A DNA stretch of 64,000 bases from Aedes albopictus (Eukaryota; Arthropoda; Insecta; Diptera; Culicidae), in NCBI RefSeq assembly GCF_035046485.1, contig NC_085137.1:382168706-382232705 (forward strand). The letters run 5' to 3'. The notes under the pieces were generated by a model. That model had not been told where the DNA came from. It ran no database searches and was given only the letters and a program-made list of their open reading frames with translations. Positions 1-10,402 of this stretch are shown here, in pieces. The translations under genes and the position numbers were made by a program. How positions within the stretch are numbered: position 1 is the first letter of the stretch; every line of letters starts with the position of its first letter.

Positions 1-2
1 TT

Positions 3-683
3 AACACGACCAAAACTCAAACTATATTGTTTCAAACGAAACGTATGTCTGTGTCGGACGCTCCAAAGGTCAGAGTTGGAGACAGCCTCATAGAATATTC
101 AGAAACGGTTAAAAATCTCGGCATAATAATGGACCATCATTTGAACTGGAATGCCCAAGTCAATTCTGTATGCAGGAAAGTCTACAATGCTCTTCATTCT
201 CTCGCAACTTTAAGATATTTCACTCCACAACATGTTAGACTTCGTCTGACACGTTCACAACTAGTGCCTCTTTTTGATTATGGAGACATACTTTTCGGAC
301 TGGTTTCGCAGAAAAATTTGAGAAAACTCAATTTAGTTTACAATGCTGTCACTAGATATGTATACAATCTCAAAAAATATGACCATATCTCCAGTTATGA
401 AACATTTCTTTTGGGACGCACCTTTGTCAATCATCTCAAGACCAGGTTTTGTAATCAAACATTTAAGATTCTTAACAACCCTCCAAAGTACCTCGAAAAC
501 TTTTTCACTTACGCACGATCAACAAGAGCACCGTTGCTTATTGTACCTAGATGTCGTTCAAATTACTTAAAAAATTCATTTCGTCAACGAGCCATTAAAA
601 TTTGGAATGAATTACCAGCACATTGCAGACAAAAGGGCAACTATCATTCATTCAAAACTTACATCGATACTCTTTTCAAATGA
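3..683 (+). CDS. Non-LTR retrotransposon reverse transcriptase, C-terminal part
   Basis: The frame is open from the window edge to the stop at 683, so this is the 3' part of a longer protein whose catalytic core (the FADD box) lies outside the window. The residues around VKNLGIIMD, followed by a conserved stretch with LVPLFDYGDILFG, match the region after the polymerase core in jockey, CR1 and related LINE proteins. A TAAA-repeat tail follows about 100 bases after the stop, as expected for the 3' end of such an element. The sequence has no stop or frameshift over about 227 codons, so this copy is fairly young or intact here. The exact clade cannot be decided from this fragment. Confidence 0.8.
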   Translation, partial: NTTKTQTILFQTKRMSVSDAPKVRVGDSLIEYSETVKNLGIIMDHHLNWNAQVNSVCRKVYNALHSLATLRYFTPQHVRLRLTRSQLVPLFDYGDILFGLVSQKNLRKLNLVYNAVTRYVYNLKKYDHISSYETFLLGRTFVNHLKTRFCNQTFKILNNPPKYLENFFTYARSTRAPLLIVPRCRSNYLKNSFRQRAIKIWNELPAHCRQKGNYHSFKTYIDTLFK

Positions 684-775
684 AATTAAAGTACATTAGC
701 ATTTAGATAATAGAAATAGTTGGATATAGAAATAGTAGCATATACTTTGAAAACCAATAGTGGTTACTTGTGCTA

Positions 776-780
776 TTACG

Positions 781-811
<31 letters not shown>

Positions 812-815
812 AAAT
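776..815 (+). repeat. TAAA tail of the non-LTR element
   Basis: About eight copies of TAAA follow the 3' UTR. Short tandem tails of this kind mark the 3' end of many non-LTR elements made by target-primed reverse transcription. The element therefore ends at about 812. Confidence 0.8.
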
Positions 816-819
816 AGAA

Positions 820-1000
820 ATACCAGCGTATCTCTTGGAGAAATTTCTGAGGATCTCCCGGAGGAGTTCTTGAAGAACTCGTGGAGAAATTGCCGAAGGT
901 CTCCTGGAGAAATTTTCGCGAATTTCCTGAAGGATCCCCATGGATTTCCAAAAGGAAATCCCGAGGAACTTCTGGAGGATTTTTCGATCCAATGTGTTTT
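820..1000. repeat. Degenerate GGAATTCCT-type 24-base array
   Basis: Loosely repeated motifs such as GAAATTTCTGAGGATCTCC and GAGGAGTTC recur at about 12 and 24 bases. The same family fills much of 57.4-61.4 kb. Open frames here are by-products of the unit length being a multiple of three. Confidence 0.6.
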
Positions 1001-1179
1001 GTTTGTTGACTGTTTTGTGCAACTTCTTTTTTTAAACATTACTTTTTTAAACATTACAACCCTTCGTTAGAATGTAATGTATATCATCTAGTACAAGGTT
1101 TTCTAATTATATTTCTCAAATTGAAATGACAGGCGTTCGTTAGTGTATTTATAATTTCTGAACAGTATACATTCAGGGA

Positions 1180-1620
1180 TTCCTTCTTAGCTTCTTCCAG
1201 TTATTCCTACAAGGATTCTTCTAGAAATGTCTGCTGTAATTGACCTAAGAGTTCCTTATTTGATTTCTTAATTCCTCCTGGGATTCTTTTTAAAATACCT
1301 ACTGTGATTTCTCTAAAGATTCTTTAAGGAATTTCTCCAGAGATGTTCCAACACTTCATTCTATGATTTCTCGAAGAATACTCACCTGCTGGAACTCACC
1401 CAAAAACTTCTGCTGCGATTTATCCAGTAATTGTAGACGTAATTTCTCCATGAATTCGTCTGGGAACTTCTTCTATGACTTCTTCAGGGATTCCTATAAA
1501 AAATTCTTAAAATTTTTTTACAGTATTCCATTTTTTTCCCTGAACTCTTCTGGCGATTCAGACGAAAAGTTCTTTTAGTATTTCACCATGAACTCCTAAA
1601 CGAATTTTCCGTAGAATCAT
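1180..1620. repeat. Degenerate TTCCTNNAGGAATTC array
   Basis: Diverged repeats of the same 24-base family in the opposite sense to the 820-1000 block (TTCTTCCAG, GGATTCTTC, GGGATTCCTAT). No coding signal is visible. Confidence 0.55.
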
Positions 1621-2197
1621 TACTTACTTTCAGGCCTAAGCACCCATGACGGTGCAGAGAGCCGAATTGAAAGATCTCCATCCTGTGCGATTGCCGGCCA
1701 TCGATCGCTTTGACCTGTGGCCAGGGCAAATTTCTGTCGACTTCCTTTATCTCCTTGTTAAAACTGCTGGTTTCCTATCTAACGCTTGCTTGCAGGTTTC
1801 GTTTCCGCCCCTGCGTAGAATGTGGTCGACCCACCTCCACTTTCGCTCCCGAATTTCTGTCGCTATCGGCTTTTGATAACATCGACGATGGAGCTCCACG
1901 TTGGAGATCCAATTGTGAGGCCACTATGCACGAATTATATATATACCAAAGACTTCTTTTGATGAAGACCTGCAGCCGTTGAGTGTTCACCGCTGATACA
2001 CACCAAGTTTCACTGGCGTACAACAGCACAGATCTCACGTTTGAGTTGAAAATTCGGATTATGATGCGTCGACTAATCTGATTATTTTTCCACACATTTC
2101 TTTAACTCGCAAAAGCAGCCCTCGGCTTCTTGATCCATACATCTATGCCGATCTTGATGCCGCCATCGGCCGCCATTTGGCTACCAAGATAATGTAA
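1618..2197 (-). pseudogene. RTE-type LINE, C-terminal and 3' end (decayed)
   Basis: Read on the minus strand, this encodes the end of a reverse transcriptase protein with IRIFNSNV, LLYASETW and TQRLQVF, a pattern typical of mosquito RTE-like elements. It continues through a region equivalent to the family's C-terminal GRP/W-rich tail and ends near 1620 in a short TAAG-type tail, the usual RTE 3' terminus. It is the downstream half of the element whose upstream part lies at 4628-6662; the two were separated by the foldback insertion at 2198-4627. Several frameshifts and substitutions (for example the ASETW region) show it is dead. Confidence 0.75.
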
Positions 2198-2880
2198 CAC
2201 GGTGCTCCATTTACCGTTATTATAAAATAAAATATACCATCAAAACCTGAAACGCCATTCTCTTTATTTATCTATCCTACACCTCTGGACAAATGTTTAA
2301 AATCATCGTTGGGCGAAATTTTGAGTTACGCCCTTTTAAAGGGCCTAACCTCTAAAAAAACGTGTTTTCTATAGAATAACACCACATTTCATAACAGAAT
2401 AATGAATTAAAGGCATCAATAACAAAAAATATCATGAATAATATTGAAATTTGGTAGTATGCTTCCATATAAATATCGGTGAAGTACATTTTCTATCAAA
2501 ATTGGTCATTACGTCAATATACGGTAGGTGTTATTGGGGGCTATAGAAAATAAACATTGCATCGGTGTAACAATTCAATTGAAAGTATATTGTGTTGTGA
2601 TTCCATATGTCTATAGATGTTCGTATTACGCTCAGTCAAGGCGATAGTATTCACATGCATCCAGCACCAACATTTCAAAAGGACGTAACTGATCTTCAAC
2701 ACAATATCTTCTCCCATAGCTGTGTAGATCGTATCTCATCTTTCCCAGGACACCAACAACCATTATCGGAAAGAATTGCATTTTCTCCGTCCGGTAGTGG
2801 TTGTACATTGCTTCGGAGAGATAAAGGTTTGGTGTCGGTAAGCAGTCTCGACTTTTTGAAATGTTAGCACCGATTGAGTT

Positions 2881-3116
2881 TAGATAAGGGCGAAAGTAAC
2901 ATGATCGATTTCTTTTCATCAACTCTCTCTTCTGCACATTAAAGTGACAAAATGCAAATTCAATCGATTTTTCTCACACTCAGACGCTAGATTGCATCGC
3001 AATTTAGCGATTTATGACCAAAAAGTGCAACCATACTTGCATCTTGTCACTTTAATTTGAAGAAGAGAGAGAGTCGATGAAGAGAACTCGCTCATGTTAC
3101 TTTCGCCCTTATTTAA
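2881..3116. mobile_element. MITE with TAAGGGCGAAAGTAACATG inverted ends
   Basis: The left end TAAGGGCGAAAGTAACATG is matched by its reverse complement at about 3093-3113, and the similarity continues inwards through TCATCAACTCTCTCTTC. The element sits in the loop of the 2.43-kb foldback transposon, so it either inserted later or was carried with it. The target duplication is not clear. Confidence 0.65.
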
Positions 3117-3633
3117 CCCGGGAGCGGTCGCGTCGTGTACTGAGTACACGCACCATGAAAAATGCAAGCTTGTGATACACAGTGTGAACGTAGTGCCGTT
3201 GTAGGTAATCGAAGACGTGACTGCTCGAAGGTTGAACTCAATCTAGATTATACTAACATTTGAAAAGTGCGTAACAACCATTGCAAATTTCTCCTTCTTC
3301 AAATTCTGATGAGCGTATTTCCCATTATTCACGTAAACTCTAACCAGTAACAGGTAGAGCAGCTTCCCTTCTATCTGATAACAGGATAAATTTGCATGAA
3401 TGAATTGAAACACGTCTAAGAGAGACGGAAGAAGTTGAGGCGTTCAACGGTTGTTCCGCCCTTTTCACATGGTGGTCTAGAGAGCGTACACTCTCTATAC
3501 AGGGACAAAAGGTCTTACCTACATATTTTGAAAGAAGAAAAAAAATTCACCCTGCAAATTAAGCTTGATTTTTTGTTGCCTGTTCCGACTTTTTGTCTTT
3601 TGGCCTTTCCATGTTTTGGTTTCTATTCTTATA

Positions 3634-3829
3634 CAGGCCCGGATTAAGGATTGTGGGGGCCCGGGTCCAGAGCGGATGTGGAGGCCCCTCGAAGGTACAA
3701 AAGCCAAGAGCAAATAAGCTTTTCTTTGTTTTTGCTGATGTTTAGCAAGCAAAAAGGTTTTTGTGGGGGGCCCTAAGATGTGGGGGCCCGGGGCCCTGCC
3801 CCCCCCCCCCCCCCTTAGATCCGGCACTG
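3634..3829. mobile_element. 196-bp hAT-like MITE
   Basis: The ends are CAGGCCCGGATTAAG and, inverted, CAGTGCCGGATCTAA. CTTATA is repeated directly at both sides (3628-3633 and 3830-3835). CAG-starting inverted ends suggest hAT, although hAT normally duplicates 8 bp and only 6 match here. The inside is unusually rich in G and C runs (GGGGGCCC and a poly-C stretch). Confidence 0.55.
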
Positions 3830-4627
3830 CTTATAACTTATGTTTTGCACACAGACATATATTTTTTTTTGTTTAATTTATTGTTGCCCATAGTTTTGAC
3901 TATTGTTTTCAAAGCAGATTTGCTGTGTAGAGAGTGTACGCTCATAATATATCGGTGCTAACATTTCAAAAGGGCAAAACAGCTTGCCGAAACCAAACCT
4001 TTATCTCTCCGATGCTATGTACAACCACTACTGGACGGAGAAAATGCAATTCTTTCCGATAGTGATTGTTGGTGTCCTGGGAAAGATGAGATACGATCTA
4101 CACAGCTATGGGAGAAGATATTGTGTTGAAGATTGATTACGTCCTTTTGAAATGTTGGTGCTGAATGCATGTGAATACTATCGCCTTGACTGAGAGTAAT
4201 ACGAACATCTATAGACATATGGAATCACAACACAATATACTTTCAATTGAATTGTTACACCGATGCAATGTTTATTTTCTATATGCCCTAATAACACCTA
4301 CCGTATTTTGACGTAATGACCAATTTTGATAGAAAATGCACTTCACCGATATTTATATGGATGCATACTACCAAATTTCAATATTATTCATGATATTTTT
4401 TGTTATTGATGCCTTTAATTTATGATTCTGTTATGAAATGTGGTGTTATTCTAGAGAAAATACGTTTTTTTAGAGGTTAGGCCCTTTAAAAGGGCGTAAC
4501 TCAAAATTTCGCCCAACGATGATTTTAAAAATTTGCCCAGAGGTGTAGGATAGATATATAAAGAGAATGGCGTTTCAGGTTTTGATGGTATATTTTATTT
4601 TATAATAACGGTAAATGGAGCACCGTG

Positions 4628-6662
4628 GTAAGCTTCCAATATTCTCCACTGCACAGCTATCGTAAAGTTGAAAGGGTGACCCGTGTTTACATCCAACGAT
4701 TCGGTCTTTTAACGTCGATGGTAGACCTGCCGCCGAGGAGCGATTGGCAAGATCATCGACCTTGCTCTGCATATCAAAGCGTCGTTGAGTAGAGGGAGCA
4801 ACGCCATAAGCTAGATCGAAGTCTTTTAGGTGCTCCATGTGCTGCCACATCAACCCAAGATTTGGTTCACGATCAATCGCATCTACCAGGATCCCGTCCA
4901 TTATGATGAGGAATAGTAGCGGTGATAGTATACATCATTGCCTCTAGACCCGAATAAAATCGGACAAGACACCGTTGTGCTCTGTACTCTGCACGAAAAT
5001 GCCATGTACTGTGCTTCAATGAGGCTGATGATTTTCTTTTGCGTCTGAGGGCTTCCCACATGTTTCCGTGATTAAGACGGTCGAAAGATTTGTCGTAATC
5101 AATGAACAGCAGGTAGAGATTCTTGAAATTCCTTGATTTACTCCAAGATGATACGGAACGTGACAATATGGTTCACACAGGATCGTCCGGCACGGAACCC
5201 TGCTTGCTACCGTCGGAGAGTTGTGTCTCACTTCTCCTGTGTTCGGTTAAGAATCACTTTGCGGAGATTTTGAGAACGATACACAGTAACATGATGCCCC
5301 GCCAATTACCACATACAGTCAGGTTACCCTTTTTGGGTACCTTTACTAAGACGTCTTGCCTGTCGGCCGGAAGTTTCGCGATTTCCTATAAGTATGTTGC
5401 AAAATAATTGATATTACAGATACTACGGGGTCAGCTTTGAGCATCTCAGCTGATATGCGATCGACCCACCGGGCTCTGTTCGAATTCATGCTATGGATGG
5501 CTATTTCTTTCTCCTGCACTGGTGGAACTTTGGTGTTGACACGGGTAATGCGTGAACCCTTGGCGGATCATGCTGAGATGTTGATGGCGTGGCCGACACT
5601 TGAAAAAGGTTTCCAAAGTGTTCGAACCAGCGTTTCAACTGGTCAGCCGTGTCGGTCAGTAACTGTCCAGACGTGTTTTTCACAGGCATCGTAGCATTCA
5701 ACTTCGTCCCACTAAGGCGACGAGGTACATCGTAGAGGAGACGAATGTCGCCTGTGTTTGCGGCTTTCTCACCTTCGTCGGCTAGGGAGTCCGCCCACGC
5801 TCTTTTGTCCCGTCTACACGAGCGTTTCACTTCCTTCTTGAGAGCCGAATAGCGCTTAAGGGCCGTTCATAAACCACGTAGACTCTTTGGGGGAGGAGGG
5901 GGGGGGGGGTCTCTAGCCAAAGTCTACGCTCCATACAAATTTTAATTTTTTTTTTGTATGGACAAAAGTCTACGAGGGGGGAGGGGGTTCTGAGATGGCC
6001 AAATTTTGGTCTACGTGGTTTATGAACAGCCCCTTACGGGCTACGGCTTTGGCTCCTCGTGTTTTCGCTCGCTCTATCGTGGCTTTGGCGTTCCTTCGCT
6101 CCTCTGTCTTCCTCCAGGTATCATCTTTGATCCACTGCTTTTTCCGGGTGCGTAGCTCACTCAAATTATTCTCGCCGGTGGCGATGAAGGCGTTCTTGAT
6201 GGCGCTCCATTGGTCGTCTATGCTTTCACCTTCCGGAATATCCACAGCACAGTTCTTTAGCTCCTCGACGAAGGACCTTTTCACCGCAGCGTCTTCCAGG
6301 CGGCATGTTGAACCTTCGCCTAATTTTCTCCTTGTGTTGAGAGATCCGAGCAATGCGCAGCATTTTGGCAGCATTGGTAGACGCGTAATATTGGATCATG
6401 GTAAGGTTTCGAACCCGTGTTCTCACTTCATGAGCGCAGCGTTGGCGTGAGGGCTGAGCAAGAGATCAACTCCACGGTGGCGAGAAGCCTGCTCACCTTG
6501 TAGGCCAAAGTTTAGCTGAACTTGATCCGACACCAATCTGTGTTTTCCATAGTTCGACCAACGTATTTGGCTCAGTCTTGTGTTCTTAAGCTTCGTACGG
6601 CAAGCCTCATTGGCTGGTTGTGCTAGCTTACCCTGTTTGCAGCGCTGCTGGAAAACGGACAT
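4628..6662 (-). pseudogene. RTE-type LINE, endonuclease and reverse transcriptase (decayed)
   Basis: Going down the minus strand from 6662, pieces appear in the order expected of an RTE protein. Endonuclease remnants come first (HRGVDLLLSP, then RTRVRNLTMIQ at 6426 after a frameshift). A linker with KKQWIKDDTW follows near 6120, then RDKRAWADSLADEGE near 5800. Reverse transcriptase blocks come last (LFIDYDKSFDRLNH near 5100, DGILVDAID at 4901). Reading frame changes at least five times and part of the endonuclease is missing. The usual FADD box is replaced by a damaged LAYGVA stretch near 4810, so the copy is inactive. Two DNA transposons interrupt it: the foldback at 2198-4627 and the MITE at 5859-6033. 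Confidence 0.8.
5859..6033. mobile_element. 175-bp PIF/Harbinger-like MITE
   Basis: The element is almost fully palindromic, with ends GGGCCGTTCATAAACCACG and its inverse ending ...GAACAGCCCC. TTA flanks both sides (5856-5858 and 6034-6036). The interrupted RTE frame reads through correctly if the element and one TTA are removed, which fixes the insertion. A TTA/TAA duplication with GGG... ends fits PIF/Harbinger. It contains G-rich runs and no coding region. Confidence 0.85.
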
Positions 6663-7720
6663 GAGTAGAGGATGGAATCAATGTTTTTGTATGCACTCGG
6701 TTTTACACATACAAATTCTGTGAACGCAATTTAACATTTTGGGATTATTTTAATGTCAGCGAAGCAAACAAACTGACAGGATCTCTCAAAACGTGAAACT
6801 CAACTGTTGAACACCGTTATTTTTGGTCTGTAAGGCATTTCAGACAATCAGCTTCGAAAATTTCACTTTCCTTCCAACCCACCCTGTGTGCAACCAGTCA
6901 ACCGAACCTTAAACAGAGCTGCTGATTGTGAATGTCGTCGACTTCATTCATGTCTTGTGCTCTCGCGGCGACTGCCATAGCCGGTGATGATGGTGGTGGC
7001 GGCTCAGCGTGCTTATTCTCCATTACGCTCTCTTTCTCTTGCTCCGCGCACCGAATCTTCATTGAAGAGCTGCTGCTGCTGCTGTGCCGCTTATTTGCCG
7101 TGCTGTGTTGTGTGTGCATTACTTCCGATTGTTCGTCCGAGTCAATTCCGTGAACGGCAGACAAACGGCAGCAGCAAATTCGCGGTACGCACATTCCCGC
7201 TTATTAGGAACGCTCCTCCGTGTGTTCCAGTGAACTTGTCCCGGTTCTCGAGTCGAGGAATCCTCCCGAACCGGTTCCGCGACGTAGGTACGGGTGCATT
7301 CCGATCCCGGGCGGTGGTCCTGGCGCGTGTTCTCGCGACACATATGGTAACGGAAAACAGACTTTCGGGACAGGCTGGATCATCGGGGTGTGGTGTGTAG
7401 TGAGAGTGACGGCAGCAGTGGAAGACGCTTGGTGGAAACGGGCGCGTGTTGGTGTTTGCCGGTCACGACAGGTGGCACCGGAGGCGGTAGCGGTGAAGAT
7501 CTAAGGAGGTGTCGAGTGTTCGGATGTGAACCATATTGTTGCCAGATTGTGGCACTTCCCGTGGTCACCCTGGATCGATTTTCGTCGAGGAAGCGAGTGA
7601 GTGGGGGTTAGGGCGGAACCTGTTGTTGTCAGTTCGGTGTTGTTCATGCTTTCGCTGTTTTTTGTTGTTAAACGTGATTTTGTGTTGATTGCCGACAATC
7701 GATGATGTAATTGTTGTTGC
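6663..7720 (+). other. GC-rich unique block, possible non-coding first exon
   Basis: After about 230 bases of AT-rich sequence, the stretch from about 6900 becomes GC-rich with CAG/CTG runs and no match to the repeats elsewhere in the window. It looks like a long insect 5' UTR: many short upstream frames, none dominant. A good splice-donor-like GTGAGTG lies at 7592-7598. No TATA box or clear start site can be named, and the short frames on both strands have no recognisable domain. This is a weak inference; it could equally be conserved non-coding sequence. Confidence 0.3.
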
Positions 7721-8480
7721 TTTTACTCGTTATCATTGTAAGATTGGTTGGGGTTTTCCGAAATCGAATCACCCGCCTGTGACGCACTGTGGCGAGGAGC
7801 AAGTGCCATTCTCGTGTTGCAAGCGAGCGCGGTTGCTGCCAGAGGAATTGGAAGGCGAGGCGCGCGCAAGTCGGCTATAACCACCGCCACCGCCTGGAAA
7901 ATGTCAAACGTCATCTTCCCACAACGGGGAAACGAGCTGAACAATGTGCAACTGTGGTAAACTGAAATATTGCCATATGGTAGGTTTGCTCCATGCTAGT
8001 GGCAGATTCATTTCTTCGTTTCTTTCAGCTGTCAAATGCAGGCTGCGATGCGATGTTTGGAGTTTTTGTATGTTTTTTATCCTCTTCTTACTGGGTACAG
8101 AAATGTACTTTTAAAACCAGATAAGTTTCTCATGATAGAAATCAGGGCCAGGGTATGGCATCAGTGTCTGCAACGTGAACCAATTCTATCACTTGCCAAG
8201 AAAGACTGTCGACATCTCAAGGTTGTGGTGCCTGTCTCCTTCTTCAATTAATCACTTAGAAGCAATCCAGGAAAATGCCCTCACCACAATCATTAAACTC
8301 ATCCGAAGGAGCTCTATTTGTCACGTAAATGGATCAACAGTAATTGCTATCAATTTCCTGCCCACCGCAACCGAAGGAACAAACTGCAGAGACTGGGTTC
8401 TTTCGTATTCTTTTTCCTGCATAAGACGCATCTAGGCTTCCAAGTAACCCCCATCTACCTGATTTATCCAGATAGGGCTT
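7720..8480. other. Unique sequence without a recognisable gene
   Basis: Mixed composition, with short frames on both strands of under 90 codons. I see no domain, no repeat family seen elsewhere in the window, and no convincing splice structure. Confidence 0.4.
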
Positions 8481-8711
8481 TCCTACACCCATTCACGGTA
8501 AACGCATCTTTCCGGATTGTCCCTCCGAAAGGCTGCCCGAAGGGCAAATCGGTAGGGTCTAGTCCTTCGTGGTGAACTATCTCTCTTTCCGTTTCCGGAT
8601 AGTCATCATACGTGGCGCCACACTCCAGAGACCTGCTGTAACTGCCTCTGGCTACCACGCCGTACGCCACACGCAGGACGGATCCGGATCGAACGGATGT
8701 GAAATTAAACT
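8480..8711 (-). CDS. Possible single coding exon, unrecognised
   Basis: The minus strand has an open frame of about 75 codons with GC-rich third positions, unlike its AT-rich surroundings. It is preceded on the minus strand by an acceptor-like ATTATCAG (8712-8719) and followed by GT-containing donor candidates near 8490. The peptide includes VRSGSVLRVAYG, ECGATYDDYPE and LPFGQPFGG. It is acidic and tyrosine-rich in the middle, has no membrane segment, and I do not recognise the family. The whole open frame runs from 8760 to 8464, but the part upstream of the acceptor looks like intron. It could be an internal exon of a host gene with long introns, or a fragment of an unlisted transposon. Confidence 0.35.
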
Positions 8712-8759
8712 CTGATAATTGAATTTCTCCTATACATACATATGCAGCAGGGGATTGCA

Positions 8760-9045
8760 CTCGAAATGTGGTGGCTGCTGTTTAGCTGTCTGTCGGACGA
8801 TGAAACTGATCGATCTTCCCGATTGGTTTGTGGTTCTGGTTTAATTAAACTGCGTGGTATGGGGAATTTTGTGAATGCAGAGGAAGAGTGGTTTATAGGT
8901 TCGCTACTTTACATCAGATGGTTCAGGCCGTTGCTATTTAGATAGATGCGGCCAACACAGTGCGTATTCGACAAAAATATGCTGATTATGTCTCTAGGTG
9001 CGAATCCACTGTGAGCTCATGATCATTTCGTAATAGCATAAAATC
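8760..9045. other. Unique AT-rich sequence
   Basis: Only a 67-codon frame without any domain is present (8742-8945 on the plus strand). Nothing else is supported before the tandem array starts. Confidence 0.4.
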
Positions 9046-9790
9046 GGTCATCCAAACTGTTCTTTAGTTTAGATGCTGAAGTCTACGGGTGTAACGGTAA
9101 CTTCTTTCATTATACAGAGCTATGATTCGTAATCTATCATGTCCAGTAAATCTTCTGAAAGTTCAATAGACAGTATCAGATCAGTCTGGTTATCCTAGGT
9201 CATCCAAACTGTTCTTGAGATAAGATCCTAAAGTCTGTGGGTGTAACGGTAACTTCTTTTATTATACAAAACTACGATTTGTAATCTATCATGTCCAATA
9301 ATTCTTCTGAAAAGTTGATAGACATTATCAGACCAGTCGGGATATCCTAGGTCATCCAAACTGTTCTTGAGTTAAGATCCTTAAGTCTACGGGTGTAACG
9401 GTAACTTCTTTCATTATACGAAGCTACGATTTGTAATCTATCATGTCCAGTAACTCTTTTAAAATGTTGATAGTCATTATCAGATCAGTCGGGATATCCT
9501 AGGTCATCCAAACTGTTCTTGAGTTTGGACCCTAAAGTCTGCGGGTGTAACGGTAACTTCTTTCGTTATACAAATCTACGATTTGTAATCTAACATATCC
9601 AGTACATCTTCTGAAAGCTCAATAGACAGTTTCAAGTCAGTCGAGATATCCTACTTAGGTCATCTAAAGTGTTCTTGTGTTTAGATCCTAAAGTCTACGG
9701 TTGTAACGGTAACTTCTTTCATTTAAAGCTAAGATTTGTAATCTATCATGTGCAGTAGGTCTTCTGAAAGTTACAGTGGTTGTTTTTATC
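9046..9790. repeat. 152-bp tandem array, five copies
   Basis: The motif GGTCATCCAAACTGTTCTT recurs at 9046, 9198, 9350, 9502 and, diverged, 9658, giving three exact 152-base steps and one of 156. Each unit also carries GGGTGTAACGGTAACTTCTT and TTTGTAATCTATCATGTCC. Copies are similar but not identical. No coding potential is shared between units. Confidence 0.9.
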
Positions 9791-9829
9791 AACTAAGCTT
9801 AATAACAGTAAGGAAGCCCATAACATCCC

Positions 9830-10169
9830 AAAAATATATTACAACGCTTATTGTTCCTCTAACTGCTTTGGTACGTACAGTGGATTATGTAACGCTACTT
9901 AACGTAGTGGTCTCCGGAGTAGTGTTGTTGATCTGGAATATCTCAAAACTATCTTAAAATGACTCAGATTTCAGTTTAAAGTTCATTGTGAGAATAACTA
10001 CTGTTACTTCTTAGAAGAAGCATTATGACTCTATGTCCCCACTGGGATTTGGCCTTACTCGCTTCAACTTAGTGTTCTTTGAGCACTTCCACAGTTATTA
10101 ATTGAAGAGTTTTTCTTTGCCTGGTACTGCATGAATATGTATATGGTGAGGCAAGTATAATAATACACT
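9830..10169. repeat. Diverged unit of the ~300-bp array (left edge)
   Basis: Fragments such as GATTATGTAACGCTACTTA and GATCTGGAATATCTC resemble positions in the tandem units at 12853-14045. This suggests that the array once extended leftwards and was later opened by the LINE at 10403-12518. Confidence 0.45.
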
Positions 10170-10402
10170 ATGCCCAGGGAGTCGAGAAAATTGTCCCGAC
10201 CGGATTGGCCATCCATAGCCTAACTGGAGACCCCTAACTGTTACTATCAAGAGCTAAACTTCAGGATAGTTTGGACGATCCTCAATGCCCCAAAAGTTCA
10301 TAAGGGGCTGTTCATTGGGTTCTCATACAAAAATCTTACAAGGGGGGGGGGGGGGGGGTGGTAAGGTTGGTGGTGTCAGAAAATCGCAAAAATCTCCTTA
10401 CG
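10170..10402. repeat. Left copy of long direct repeat flanking the LOA-like LINE
   Basis: It starts ATGCCCAGGGAGTCGAG and ends AATCTCCTTACG, matching 12519-12822 almost base for base. The differences are two internal gaps in this copy: about 13 bases after CATAGCC, and about 58 bases inside the Harbinger-like MITE that starts at 10304. It also has an expanded poly-G run. It abuts the LINE 5' end exactly. Confidence 0.85.

Larger units (their letters stand above)
2198..4627. mobile_element. 2.43-kb foldback DNA transposon, Chapaev/CMC-like ends
   Basis: Two arms of about 675 bases (2198-2872 and 3952-4627) are near-perfect inverted copies. The ends read CACGGTGCTCC and GGAGCACCGTG, and GTAA is repeated immediately outside both (2194-2197 and 4628-4631). 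The flanking RTE sequence rejoins across the gap, which supports a clean insertion. A 4-bp duplication with CAC...GTG ends fits the Chapaev branch of the CMC superfamily; that assignment is inferred from ends only. There is no transposase: the loop holds two smaller elements (2881-3116 and 3634-3829), so it is non-autonomous. Frames inside the arms are mirror artefacts. Confidence 0.85.

Noticed and set aside
2632..2937. Frames in the arms of the 2.43-kb transposon, present on both strands
   Set aside because: The same text occurs inverted at 4015-4218; these are non-coding TIR sequences.
9046..9790. CRISPR-like array
   Set aside because: The repeats are 152 bases with no distinct spacers, and the genome is clearly eukaryotic.
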